Shown piece after piece: positions 25,273 through 34,408 of a DNA stretch of 64,000 nucleotides. The DNA lies in NCBI RefSeq assembly GCF_001045465.1, contig NZ_LFND01000003.1, forward strand, positions 124,001-188,000, given 5' to 3'. Under the pieces are notes generated by a model, which was given only the letters and a program-made list of their open reading frames with translations, did not search any database and was not told the origin of the DNA. The translations under genes and the position numbers were made by a program. Numbering within the stretch: the stretch's first letter is position 1; each line of letters opens with the position of its first letter. This stretch comes from Chryseobacterium angstadtii. GTDB taxonomy: Bacteria > Bacteroidota > Bacteroidia > Flavobacteriales > Weeksellaceae.

Positions 25273-27776
25273 ATTTGCTTATTGATCCATGGAACATCTT
25301 TTATATCTTTCAGAAAATAATCGAACCATTCTAAGATCTTTTCGTCCCTGTCTTTCTCCTCGAGAGGATGATGGAGAAAATCGTGATTACCATTTTTATA
25401 TAAAAGGGCTATCACCTGTTTTTGATAACGTCTAAGACCAATATAAAATTCCATAACCTGGTCCAATGGCACGTTTTCATCCTTCTTTCCTCCCCATAAT
25501 AAAATTGGTGATTTGACATTTTCAACATTTAAAATAGGACTATTCAGTAAATATTTTTCTTTATCTTCAGCCACTGAGTCTCCCATCTTGAACTGCCCAG
25601 TTTCATAAAAGAAATAAAACGGTTTAACATACTGATAACTATAAGAATGGTAACTGCTGATCAGATCACTGAAACCTGCTCCTGATACATATGTCTTAAA
25701 GCGCTGCGATTGTGTGGCGATGAAATTGGTTTCATAACCACCATACGAATGTCCTAAAAGCGCGATTCTATCCTGATCAATTAGAGGGTTTTTCAATAAA
25801 GCATCCAGCGCGCTATTTACGCATTCTAAAGCTGACATGCCGGGGCCATCCTTGCCTTGTTCTATATCGGGGAGATATACAAAATACCCTCGTTCCAATA
25901 AAGTCCTGATCTGGAATCCTACAGGTGATACATTATTTGGAGAAAGATAATCATTGCTTAAAGTCCGTTGTACCTGATAGATATGGACTACCATTGGATA
26001 TTTTCCCTTTGGATCATAGTCTATTGGATAGTATAAAATACCCCTTAGATTTTTTCCAACAGCTTTGAAATTATAAATTTTCTGTTTGATCTTTTGTGCT
26101 TCAACATCCTTAATTCCGGCATTGAACAATTTATTTTTATGTCCATTGACATAGGAATACAATGTAGGAGGCTGGTTGAAATTTCTTTCCAACGTATAAA
26201 AGGATGTCATATTTCTGTTGAAAAGTAGATGATCAGAGTCAATCCTGTTTTCTGTTTCCGGTACAACCTCTTTCCATTTTCCCTTGCGGTACATATTGTA
26301 AAAAGTTTTATTTGAATAATTATCATATACTTCCAGCAATATGGAATCTTCCGGTAAAAATGAATTTAATGTACTTTCACCAAATTCGTTAGTTTGATTT
26401 TTAATTTCAACTTTTTTTCCTTTTGCAATGCCCAAAGCGGTCAACTTCTTTCTATTGATGTCATATTTCCAGAGGTCGTCACTGCTTTCAAAATAAATTT
26501 GATTGCTGTTTGCCGTAAAAACAGGTTTTTCAAGACCAAATTTTTCTATTAAGGCTTCTCTCTTGCCCGAAGTACTGAACAAGGACCAATTTTTACCATC
26601 ATTGCTCGCTAGGAACAACCTGCCATTCTTGGAACAAAAAAACCTATTTCCCACAAAGTCGGGTCTCCAACCTTTTGTTAAAGTAGGTATTTGTTTTAAG
26701 CTGCCGATTGCTGTTAAACTTTCTGTTGATATATCAAATATATAGGCATCATTGATATCTGGCGTAAACGTATTAAAATTGTAATCTTTTCTAGGTAGAT
26801 AGGTCAGAAAATATCGAGCATTATTTAAAGATTCAAGTACATGGTTCTCCTGAATTTTTAATGACTGCAGTTTATTCGCTATCGTATCCCATAACCAGTA
26901 TTCGTTATTTACGTACATTCTTTTATGTAGGTTGACAAATGGATCATTGCCATACCATATGTCAACCAAGGAAGACTGCTCTTCGGAGAATCTTACCCTT
27001 GAATTGATGAGAAAGTACTTTCCATTTTGAATTTCCGTCAAACTTAATTCTGATTTGCTTGGAACGTTTAATTGAATTACCTTTTTATAGTCATGTTCTG
27101 AATCGAGTATAGTCAATTGATTATGTCCTTTCTGAATCTGAACTTCTGTAATGAGTAGCTGTTTGCCTGATGGCGTAAGTTCGATCTTTGATATTCGATT
27201 TTCTGTTGAATATACAATTTCTTGTCTTTTACCCGTTGTTTCAAGGATCTTGGCTTTTCCTTCACTCTGCCTTACAACATATAGCTTACTTTTTGAGTCT
27301 GTTGCCATAAGACCATCAATGTCTGCCATTTCCTGTAGCTGATTGCCCGTCAGATCATAAAAAATAAGGTGCTTATCTCTGGAGTAAATGGCATATCTAT
27401 TTAAATTATCCAGCCGATAATAATTGCTGGCATTATTATATTGGTATATTTTACCAGTCTTAAGGTTCAGAAACTGTAATTGATCGGCTTTTCTCCCAAA
27501 AACCCCTTCTTCATTAAGAAAGTCCAAAACTCCCGTCGATACAATTTTATGTATTGTCTTGTCCTTTGTGCTAACAACATAAGCCGAATCACCACCAAGT
27601 TTATACTGCTTATTGATTCCTATCCATGTTCCTTCAGATGAAATCTTGGGAACCCCGCCCAATGTTGCAAATTTTGCCTTCCATTGGGTTAAGGTATCCC
27701 CCTGCTGTTGAGCAGGTATAAATATGAAGCCGTTAAGAATTATGGAAACCAGTAAATATTTGATCTTAATAGCCAT
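25251..27776 (-). CDS. Exported S9-family (prolyl oligopeptidase-like) serine peptidase
   Basis: Exported peptidase of 841 aa expected to cleave short peptides. A signal peptide (about 1-22, ending PAQQ) is followed by a beta-propeller-like region (about 50-570) and an alpha/beta-hydrolase domain. Catalytic residues are visible: Ser near 675 in GHSYGGYE, Asp near 763 in GGKKDENVPL, and His near 797 in GNHDFLHHP. Its start overlaps the SusD stop by 11 bases. In locus A the corresponding slot encodes a thioredoxin-like protein. A peptidase here supports a peptide, not a glycan, as the SusCD ligand (inference). Confidence 0.88.
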   Translation of the reverse strand: MAIKIKYLLVSIILNGFIFIPAQQQGDTLTQWKAKFATLGGVPKISSEGTWIGINKQYKLGGDSAYVVSTKDKTIHKIVSTGVLDFLNEEGVFGRKADQLQFLNLKTGKIYQYNNASNYYRLDNLNRYAIYSRDKHLIFYDLTGNQLQEMADIDGLMATDSKSKLYVVRQSEGKAKILETTGKRQEIVYSTENRISKIELTPSGKQLLITEVQIQKGHNQLTILDSEHDYKKVIQLNVPSKSELSLTEIQNGKYFLINSRVRFSEEQSSLVDIWYGNDPFVNLHKRMYVNNEYWLWDTIANKLQSLKIQENHVLESLNNARYFLTYLPRKDYNFNTFTPDINDAYIFDISTESLTAIGSLKQIPTLTKGWRPDFVGNRFFCSKNGRLFLASNDGKNWSLFSTSGKREALIEKFGLEKPVFTANSNQIYFESSDDLWKYDINRKKLTALGIAKGKKVEIKNQTNEFGESTLNSFLPEDSILLEVYDNYSNKTFYNMYRKGKWKEVVPETENRIDSDHLLFNRNMTSFYTLERNFNQPPTLYSYVNGHKNKLFNAGIKDVEAQKIKQKIYNFKAVGKNLRGILYYPIDYDPKGKYPMVVHIYQVQRTLSNDYLSPNNVSPVGFQIRTLLERGYFVYLPDIEQGKDGPGMSALECVNSALDALLKNPLIDQDRIALLGHSYGGYETNFIATQSQRFKTYVSGAGFSDLISSYHSYSYQYVKPFYFFYETGQFKMGDSVAEDKEKYLLNSPILNVENVKSPILLWGGKKDENVPLDQVMEFYIGLRRYQKQVIALLYKNGNHDFLHHPLEEKDRDEKILEWFDYFLKDIKDVPWINKQIKKKAPF

Positions 27777-29136
27777 TATTCTGAGGTTTGAGATTTAGAT
27801 TGAGGAGAATTTCATTTTGGGGGATCGGCCAAAGTTTATGAAAATCCTTCCAGTTAGGCTTTGCAGTTGACAATAAATTGAGTTTATCCATTCTCTTCAG
27901 ATCAAGAAACCTATGTCCTGTTTCAGTAAAGAATTCACGTCTATCTTCCAAAAGGATTTCATTAAGGAGATCAGCTTGGCTTAAGTTGGTTAATGCCGCT
28001 AAACCTGCCCTTTGTCTTATCGAATTTAAATAAATAAGCCCTTCGGTGAGTTTACTCTGCTGAGCCAAAGATTCTGACAATAAAAGATAAGCTTCTTCCA
28101 CCCTGAATATGATAGAATACTCATTAGCATTTGTATTATCGCGATTTTTGTATTTTTCAGCTCTATACCATATTGATCCATTATAGGATACTGACGCCAT
28201 CCAGTGCTGTTTTCTTAGGTCATTAGAGTTGAAGGAGTTTACGAGATTCATATTCAACGCATAAGAACTAGGCTTTGCATTTGAGAAATAGTATAAGGTA
28301 GCCTGTTTCAGAGAAGCATTATTAATAGGTTTTAATTGCCAAAGAATGTGTTTACCTGACTTTTGAAATACTTTTGTTATATCGGTTTCTATTTGATAAA
28401 GCGAAGATTGGGTAATTTCTTTTAACAATTGTTCTGCCTGATTCCAATTTTTCTGTGCCATATAGATCTTTGCCAGTAGAAGCCTTGCTGTCATTTTATT
28501 GGCATATATCCGTTCAGCATTTCGATAGTCATCCTGCAATAGTGTCAGGACCTGTTGAAGATCTTCTACCATTTTTTTCAATGCATCATTTGAAGGTGTT
28601 TTATTTAAAATCTGATTTATTGTGTAATCCGTTGTTTCAGGATATGGAATATCCCCCCAAAGTTGGTTCAAATAAAAAAACATTAACGTTCTAATAAATA
28701 AAGCTTCTCCCTTCAAATACTTTTTGTCGGACATTGAAATCCCGTTAGATTTATCAACACCTTCAATAATAGCATTAGCTGTATAAATATGTTTAAAAGA
28801 TGAAACCCAGATATTGTATACGGTTTGATTCGTGTCAGTTTGTTGGTTTAGATAAAGTTCCCTAGTTGGAGTAATCGTTGTACTGAATTCATCCAGTTCA
28901 TCCGTATAAACGCCTAAGGCGGCATCAAGATTCACTCCTGAAATCGGGGAATTTGACATTACATCGGCATATAAAGCCGATAATGCAGCGTTAGCTGTTT
29001 GAAGATCCTGAAATACTTCGTTGCTGGCAATCTGATTATTCGGTAGATCAACGTCAATCAATTTTTCGCACGAAATCGAAAAATACAATGAGAAAGATGC
29101 GAGAATGCATGTGTATAAATATTTAAAATTTTTCAT
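27766..29136 (-). CDS. SusD/RagB-family outer-membrane lipoprotein, locus B
   Basis: Ligand-binding lipoprotein partner of the adjacent SusC. The signal peptide ends SISC (Cys23). SusD hallmarks are the opening KLIDVDLPNNQIASNEVF, the TPR-type LKGEALFIRTLMFFYLNQLWGDIPYP and the ending EDRREFFTETGHRFLDLKR. The 456 aa span the full fold. It lies 11 bases after SusC and overlaps the peptidase start, consistent with a single susC-susD-peptidase transcript. Confidence 0.9.
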   Translation of the reverse strand: MKNFKYLYTCILASFSLYFSISCEKLIDVDLPNNQIASNEVFQDLQTANAALSALYADVMSNSPISGVNLDAALGVYTDELDEFSTTITPTRELYLNQQTDTNQTVYNIWVSSFKHIYTANAIIEGVDKSNGISMSDKKYLKGEALFIRTLMFFYLNQLWGDIPYPETTDYTINQILNKTPSNDALKKMVEDLQQVLTLLQDDYRNAERIYANKMTARLLLAKIYMAQKNWNQAEQLLKEITQSSLYQIETDITKVFQKSGKHILWQLKPINNASLKQATLYYFSNAKPSSYALNMNLVNSFNSNDLRKQHWMASVSYNGSIWYRAEKYKNRDNTNANEYSIIFRVEEAYLLLSESLAQQSKLTEGLIYLNSIRQRAGLAALTNLSQADLLNEILLEDRREFFTETGHRFLDLKRMDKLNLLSTAKPNWKDFHKLWPIPQNEILLNLNLKPQNNGY

Positions 29137-29147
29137 GAGATTAGAAA

Positions 29148-32100
29148 TTAAAAATTTAACTGTAGTCCGAAAGAGTATGTTCTTAAGGGAGGAAGAAAAC
29201 CTGAGATTATTGCCTCTGGATCAACACCAAAGAATTTAGTCCATGTTATTAAATTCTGGCCCTGAAAGTAAATTTTAGCACTTTTAAAAGGACTTGACGA
29301 CATCGGTATATTATAACCAAATTCTAGGTTTTTTAATCTTACAAAGGATGCATCTGAAACAGCAGCAGTACTTCCTTTAAATAAATTATGATTGAGCAAA
29401 TTTTTTGATGCACTATAAGGCATATATGTTCCGTTAGGATTTTCGGCAGACCAAACATCCAGTACTTCCACAGGTTGGTTAACCATTGTACCCGGAAGAG
29501 GCATAATTGAATTTTGGTTATAGTTTTTCTTTTTGACGAATTGAAATAAAAAATATAAATCCCAATTTTTATATCGAATACTGTTATTTATGCCACCAAA
29601 AAATTTAATTTGAAGATCTTCAATAACCTGACGGTCATCTGGAGAAGATATTTTGCCGTCTCCATTAAAATCAGTGAACTGATAAAGTCCTGTCTGCGGA
29701 TTAATACCTTCCAATTGATATAGCTTAACAATCTGCGTTGAAGAGCCAATGGAATATTGACTTGCATAAGGTGAACCGGCTAGACCTGGAAATGATAACA
29801 GTTTATTTTTAGGGAATGTTATATTAAGATTAGTTTCCCAATTAAAGTTCTTAGTTGAAACTGGTCTTGCATTTATTTCAAATTCCAGTCCGGTATTCTG
29901 CACTGTAGCGTCCAGATTTGCTGTCACACTTGGAAATCCAGTTACGGCAGATAGTTGGTAGCCAACCAATTGATTTGAAGATCTATTACGATAATATGCT
30001 AAATTAGTAGTAATACGGTTGTCCAAAAAACCTAGTTCAATTGCAGTTTCAAACTTTCTTGTTTTTTCCCAACTGTAATTGGGATTAAATAGTCTGGCAG
30101 GTAACAGTCCGGTAATTCCATTGTATATTAATGTTGAGGAAACATTATAATTATCCAAAAATTGAAAATCCCCGATATTATCACTTCCTGTCGAACCATA
30201 GCTACCGCGAATCTTACCAAAAGATAACCATTTAGAATCCTTTAGAAAATTTTCCTTTGTAAAGATCCATGCGGCTCCCAACGCTCCAAAATTTGCAAAT
30301 CTGTTATTAGGTCCAAAACGACTGCTCCCATCACGTCTACCAGTAACATTCAGGATATAACGATTTTTATACTGATAATTTAACCTACCAAATAATGCGG
30401 CATATCTATATTCAATAGATGATTGGTCGCCCATTCTTATCGTTTTTGCAGCGGAAACATTTGTAATAAACTGATTGCTTTCAAATCCTATTCCTGTAAT
30501 TTCATCAGTATTCCTAACATTTCTCTGAAAACTTCCCCCTATCAAAAAATCAATTTTATGGTTTCCCCAATTTTTTGACCAGTTTAATTGAGGTTCAATA
30601 ATGAAAGAAAATATATCCTGATCTTTTTTTCTTGATTGTGAAGTTGCACTGGAAGCACCGCTTGCAAGGGATGGATTATTGACTGTATTGGGAAGTAGAG
30701 ATAATTCATTTATTGCCGTGTAATTTAATCCTGCATTAATCTTAAATTTCATATCCGAGTAAAGCTTGTAATCAGCGTTTATATTAGTTTGAAAGAGCTT
30801 GGTATCGTTACTATAAGTGGCATTAAAGGCCGCTAAAGGATTGTTAAAAGTATTTCCGGCCCAATTTAAACTTCCATCTTCATTATAGAGCAGAGGTGAT
30901 ACAGGTGGTAGCGTATAACTACTGCCAGTAATATCAGTTCTAACAACATTGTTTTTCTGATTGGTAAACATATTAGATAAACTGAGCTGAAAGCGGTTAT
31001 CCTTTGAACGATGTGACAGATTAGAATTAAAAGTATTGCTGAGATATTTATAACCTTGTCCAAAAGGAGTTGTCTGCTCATTGTGTCCGAGGCTGACTAA
31101 AAAACTGGTTGTTTCACTACCACCGCTCAATGAAAGTTGGGTGTTACTATAGGTTGCTTTGTTTCCGATCAATGTTTTTTCCCAATCTATTTCATTGTTT
31201 CCCCAAGCGCCATTAAGATCATAGGCTGTTGCCGGATAGTTTACAACTCCGTCATTCAGGTAAGCTGTACGGCGCATGTTAAGGTATTGGTCCTTGTTTA
31301 ATAATTTGAGGTTGGAAATAGCCTCACTTATACCGTAATTGGTTGTAAGTCGTACACTCAGTCTACCTGATTTACCTTTTTTAGTGGTTATTAATATAAC
31401 TCCGTTTGCTCCTCTGGAACCATAGATAGCAGTCGCATCAGCATCTTTTAGTACCTCAATGCTCTCGATATCACCCGGATTTATGCTATTTAATGGATTA
31501 ATCTTACCAGAAGGCATCACTGTAGCGCCGATTTGCGTGTTTTCAGCTGTTATTTCACTTAAAGGTACACCATCAACCACATAGAGTGGAAGATTACCGT
31601 CAATCGAGGAATTCATACTTGTTCTTAAACTATTCTGTCCCCTGATCTGTATTGTAAACCCTCCACCGGGAATACCGGAATTTTGCGTGATATTAACTCC
31701 TGACATTCGGCCCTGCAAAGAGGATAATACATTCGTTACAGGCTGGTTTTCGATATCTTTTGCCTTAACCTTTGAAATACTTCCAGTGCTGTTCCTTTCG
31801 GTGACTTTATAGTATCCGGCATTTAAAGTGATTTCTTCAATTTTTGTTTCTTTACCCGCAAAAGACTCGGATTTTAATGTGTCAACAGGTAAACTTTGAT
31901 CTTGTGGAGTTATTTGGCTAATTGCTTTAATTTTCTTTTCGCGAATGACAACCGTATTATTAAAAATGGTTGTTTCAAAGGGTAATTCCTTGAATAACTT
32001 CGCAAGGCAATCCATTAATAATTCGTTATTGCATTTTGTGCTTGGCACTTTGTAGTTTATAAATGACTTCTTTTTATAAGAAAAACGACGTATTTTATTT

Positions 32101-32243
32101 TCCTTCAAAAAGAGTTCAATTGCATCAACTGCGGGTAATGCTTCCGAATCATAATTTACTCTCATGGTAGAGAGATTCTCTTGGGCATTAAGACCCTGCC
32201 ATCCGATCAAAAAGAACACGGCGGCTTTGTACAAAATTTTCAT
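29148..32243 (-). CDS. SusC/RagA-family TonB-dependent transporter with STN domain, locus B
   Basis: TonB-dependent transporter of 1031 aa. A signal peptide (1-20, GLNAQ) and an STN domain (about 28-102) are followed by a short linker and the plug (about 135-290: GYYKVTERNSTGSISKV, LQGRMSGVNI, EVLKDADATAIYGSRGANG), then the barrel ending in a C-terminal Phe. Unlike the locus A transporter it lacks the carboxypeptidase-regulatory-like domain between STN and plug, which accounts for most of the length difference. The STN domain and adjacent FecR/sigma genes indicate ligand-induced surface signalling. Confidence 0.92.
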   Translation of the reverse strand: MKILYKAAVFFLIGWQGLNAQENLSTMRVNYDSEALPAVDAIELFLKENKIRRFSYKKKSFINYKVPSTKCNNELLMDCLAKLFKELPFETTIFNNTVVIREKKIKAISQITPQDQSLPVDTLKSESFAGKETKIEEITLNAGYYKVTERNSTGSISKVKAKDIENQPVTNVLSSLQGRMSGVNITQNSGIPGGGFTIQIRGQNSLRTSMNSSIDGNLPLYVVDGVPLSEITAENTQIGATVMPSGKINPLNSINPGDIESIEVLKDADATAIYGSRGANGVILITTKKGKSGRLSVRLTTNYGISEAISNLKLLNKDQYLNMRRTAYLNDGVVNYPATAYDLNGAWGNNEIDWEKTLIGNKATYSNTQLSLSGGSETTSFLVSLGHNEQTTPFGQGYKYLSNTFNSNLSHRSKDNRFQLSLSNMFTNQKNNVVRTDITGSSYTLPPVSPLLYNEDGSLNWAGNTFNNPLAAFNATYSNDTKLFQTNINADYKLYSDMKFKINAGLNYTAINELSLLPNTVNNPSLASGASSATSQSRKKDQDIFSFIIEPQLNWSKNWGNHKIDFLIGGSFQRNVRNTDEITGIGFESNQFITNVSAAKTIRMGDQSSIEYRYAALFGRLNYQYKNRYILNVTGRRDGSSRFGPNNRFANFGALGAAWIFTKENFLKDSKWLSFGKIRGSYGSTGSDNIGDFQFLDNYNVSSTLIYNGITGLLPARLFNPNYSWEKTRKFETAIELGFLDNRITTNLAYYRNRSSNQLVGYQLSAVTGFPSVTANLDATVQNTGLEFEINARPVSTKNFNWETNLNITFPKNKLLSFPGLAGSPYASQYSIGSSTQIVKLYQLEGINPQTGLYQFTDFNGDGKISSPDDRQVIEDLQIKFFGGINNSIRYKNWDLYFLFQFVKKKNYNQNSIMPLPGTMVNQPVEVLDVWSAENPNGTYMPYSASKNLLNHNLFKGSTAAVSDASFVRLKNLEFGYNIPMSSSPFKSAKIYFQGQNLITWTKFFGVDPEAIISGFLPPLRTYSFGLQLNF

Positions 32244-32289
32244 ATTTTTGTAACGTATTTATAATTAATAATTCATCGAACAGTTATTG

Positions 32290-32340
32290 GTTGAATACAT
32301 TGGCCGACGGTCGCACCCGTCGGTCATTTTCTTATTCAAC
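32290..32340 (-). repeat. Two-tier hairpin between fecR and susC, locus B
   Basis: On the minus strand a perfect 8-bp outer stem (GTTGAATA with TATTCAAC) encloses a GC-rich inner stem (CCGACGG with CCGTCGG, loop of six). No T run follows, so it is not a classical terminator. It occupies the same position as the hairpin at 15239-15296 and may control susC mRNA ends or translation. Confidence 0.65.
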
Positions 32341-32402
32341 ATTTAAATTTTCGGCTTCACGTGTCGTCACTGAGCGAGGGCATAATTAAAGCCCATAGTT
32401 TT

Positions 32403-33209
32403 TCACTCCAATTGAAATGTTTTATCATTGATTTGTTTTATTTTGAAATCCAGCTGGAAAGCAATGATTTCAATAAGGGATTTAGCGGTAGAATTAGTAG
32501 ATGAAATCGTAATCTTAACCACCTTATCTTTATCAGGGATTATCATTTTTACGTTATAGGTTTCTTCTATGATTTGGGCTACTTTACTTAGTGAGCAATC
32601 GTTGAAGGATAAACTTGATTTAAGTTGAGATTCTGTTGACCGTGATGTGGCAGATATTCTTGCAACTTGTACAGTTCCCAAATTTGAAAACGTTTCTTTT
32701 GGTTTTAGTTCAAATGATTCGTTAGGTTTTTCAGATCTATAGACCAACACCTTACCTTCATACAGGTCAACACTGAAAGATTTTTCATTTTGATAAATCT
32801 TAAAAACGGTTCCCAATACTTTAGTCTCATAATTTCTACCATGAACAATAAATGGATGTTCTTTTGATTTAGAAATTTTAAAGATTGCGTCTCCATCAAG
32901 TGTAACTTCACGTGTATCTGAAGGAAATGACTTTTCAACAGTCAGCTTCGCTCCTTTTTGTAAAATTACTTCTGATTTGTCAGGCAGTAAGACCTTACGA
33001 GGATCAGAAACGGCCATATAGACATCTGGCTTAATCAAAAAATTATAGCCTAAAACGCTACCACTTAAAATCACGACTGCAGCAATGCCGCCGTACATTA
33101 TATTTTTACGATTTCTTTTTTGCTTTTCTTTACGACGAATAGCGATTAAAGCATTTGTCCATACTTTATTCTCTTCTTCCTCTGTGAGATAGGGAAAATT
33201 GTCTTTCAT
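32403..33209 (-). CDS. FecR-family anti-sigma factor, locus B (short)
   Basis: A 268-aa anti-sigma regulator, shorter than the 381-aa copy in locus A. The cytoplasmic part (1-37) is reduced, with one helix at about 39-58 (MYGGIAAVVILSGSVLGYNF). The FecR domain (about 70-165) includes RKVLLPDKSEVILQKGAKL and GDAIFKISKSKEHPFIV. The DUF4974-like C-terminus (about 195-268) has SLSFNDCSLSKVAQIIEETY. It probably controls the sigma factor encoded 87 bases upstream. Confidence 0.9.
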   Translation of the reverse strand: MKDNFPYLTEEEENKVWTNALIAIRRKEKQKRNRKNIMYGGIAAVVILSGSVLGYNFLIKPDVYMAVSDPRKVLLPDKSEVILQKGAKLTVEKSFPSDTREVTLDGDAIFKISKSKEHPFIVHGRNYETKVLGTVFKIYQNEKSFSVDLYEGKVLVYRSEKPNESFELKPKETFSNLGTVQVARISATSRSTESQLKSSLSFNDCSLSKVAQIIEETYNVKMIIPDKDKVVKITISSTNSTAKSLIEIIAFQLDFKIKQINDKTFQLE

Positions 33210-33296
33210 AAAAGAGCCTTTATTATGTATAGGAGAACGGAGGAAAAAACCACACGGTTTTTATGAAAAATTAACTTATTTTATGATACTTTAACA

Positions 33297-33821
33297 TCAT
33301 TTAGTAATTTTCACTTTGTCTCTCAGGTAGATCATAGATTGATGTATATGCTTTTCAACCGTTCTTTTGGAGATATTGAAATTAGCGGCAATTTTCTCTT
33401 GCGTGACACCCTCTATTTTATTCATTTTGAAAATTTTTCTACGAAGCGGAGGAAATAACTCTTCAATTGCTGTTTCTATTTCTGAGAGATTTCGCTCCTT
33501 ATTTTCTGCAATGATTAAATCTTCATGCGAAGTATCGGAAAAATGTAAGGGTAGATCGCTAGTTTTATCGATTTTTGCGTTCCTATAAAAATGTGCTATT
33601 TCCTGTTGGCAGGTTTTTACAACTATGCTTTCAATATTGCCAGCATCCAGTTTAGACCGATATTCCCATATATGAATAATGACATTCTGAAAGACATCCA
33701 AAACATCGTCCCTATTATTGATCTTTTTATAAATGAGAGAAAATATTAGTGGATTAAATTTATGAAGAAGCTTATGATATTGTTGTTCTTCAATTCTGAT
33801 ATGTCGGTTAAGAGACCACAT
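33297..33821 (-). CDS. ECF sigma factor, locus B
   Basis: Sigma-70 family factor of 174 aa. Region 2 (about 20-85) shows FSLIYKKINNRDDVLDVFQN and IHIWEYRSKL; region 4 (about 115-170) has an HTH in GVTQEKIAANFNISKRTVEKH. It is more divergent from FecI than the locus A sigma, and the region 4 HTH has a LuxR-like look. A TAATTTTG sequence (minus strand, 33840-33833) matches the Bacteroidota -7 element but would leave a very short leader. Partner of the FecR encoded next. Confidence 0.88.
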   Translation of the reverse strand: MWSLNRHIRIEEQQYHKLLHKFNPLIFSLIYKKINNRDDVLDVFQNVIIHIWEYRSKLDAGNIESIVVKTCQQEIAHFYRNAKIDKTSDLPLHFSDTSHEDLIIAENKERNLSEIETAIEELFPPLRRKIFKMNKIEGVTQEKIAANFNISKRTVEKHIHQSMIYLRDKVKITK

Positions 33822-34408
33822 TGTGTTAATAGCAAAATTAGTAATTTTTTAATATATAATTAAATTTATCGAAATAATTTTTAATTATACTGGAAAAATA
33901 TACCACAACATCAGCATTTTTCATAATTACATTCTCAACAATAAAACACTATTATCATTTGGAATATTTATTTCTAAAAAATTAATATATTAGCAGTCGG
34001 AATATTTAATAGAATATTAAGATATAAACGAGCGTAAGCTATCGAAAATTTAATCTAAAGAAAACCGCTAATTTTCAAAAACAGATGCAATTCGATAGAC
34101 TTACGCCTGTGCCTACTATTGGCATGGGCTAAGTCTTTTCGGCATCTGGGTTCTTAGCGGTACCTCTTTAGACGATTGGCTTCAGTACCATGCCTTTCTT
34201 TGTTTATCCCCAATAAATAGGTAAGAAAGATAATTAAACTTCCCAAAGTTTAAAATGCGACAGGTTCTGACGTTTTCCAGTTATAATTTCGCTCCATATA
34301 TTTTTTGAATGAGAATTTAAAAGTAAAAATTCCGTGAAAATACCTAGAGCCGAAAAACATAAATAGAATTAAATTGCAAATCCCTCCGAAAAAAGCACAG
34401 TTATACCG
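33822..34408. other. Long intergenic region with a structured core
   Basis: About 590 bases without a gene, between the divergent locus B sigma gene and the toxin island. Bases 33822-34020 are very AT-rich and probably hold promoters. Bases 34032-34172 form the strong structure listed separately. A further hairpin follows: CTTTCTT (34194-34200) with AAGAAAG (34223-34229), enclosing TTTAT with ATAAA. Bases 34240-34408 show nothing I recognise. Confidence 0.6.
34032..34172 (+). ncRNA. Candidate structured RNA with two mutually exclusive folds
   Basis: Fold 1 is a nested long hairpin with four perfect stems in register: TCTAAAG/CTTTAGA (34054-34060 with 34166-34172), ACCGCTAA/TTAGCGGT (34064-34071 with 34154-34161), CAGATGC/GCATCTG (34082-34088 with 34142-34148) and AGACTTA/TAAGTCT (34097-34103 with 34130-34136). 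The last is topped by GCC/GGC and TGCC/GGCA. Fold 2 pairs 34032-34046 with 34091-34106 over 15 bp with one bulge, and consumes part of the fold 1 tip stem. No known RNA family was recognised and the transcribed strand is not proven. It could be a small RNA, a leader switch for the gene at 34409, or a DNA-level recombination site. Confidence 0.5.

Noticed and set aside
7166..33821. Polysaccharide utilisation loci (because of SusC/SusD pairs)
   Set aside because: No glycoside hydrolase, polysaccharide lyase, sulfatase or SusE/F-like gene is present; the linked enzymes are a thioredoxin and a peptidase.
34032..34106. Interpretation as an integron attC site
   Set aside because: No recognisable core-site pair and no integron integrase are present.
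34032..34172. Interpretation as tmRNA, SRP RNA or RNase P RNA
   Set aside because: None of the hallmark motifs of those RNAs are visible, and the location in mobile cargo argues against a housekeeping RNA.
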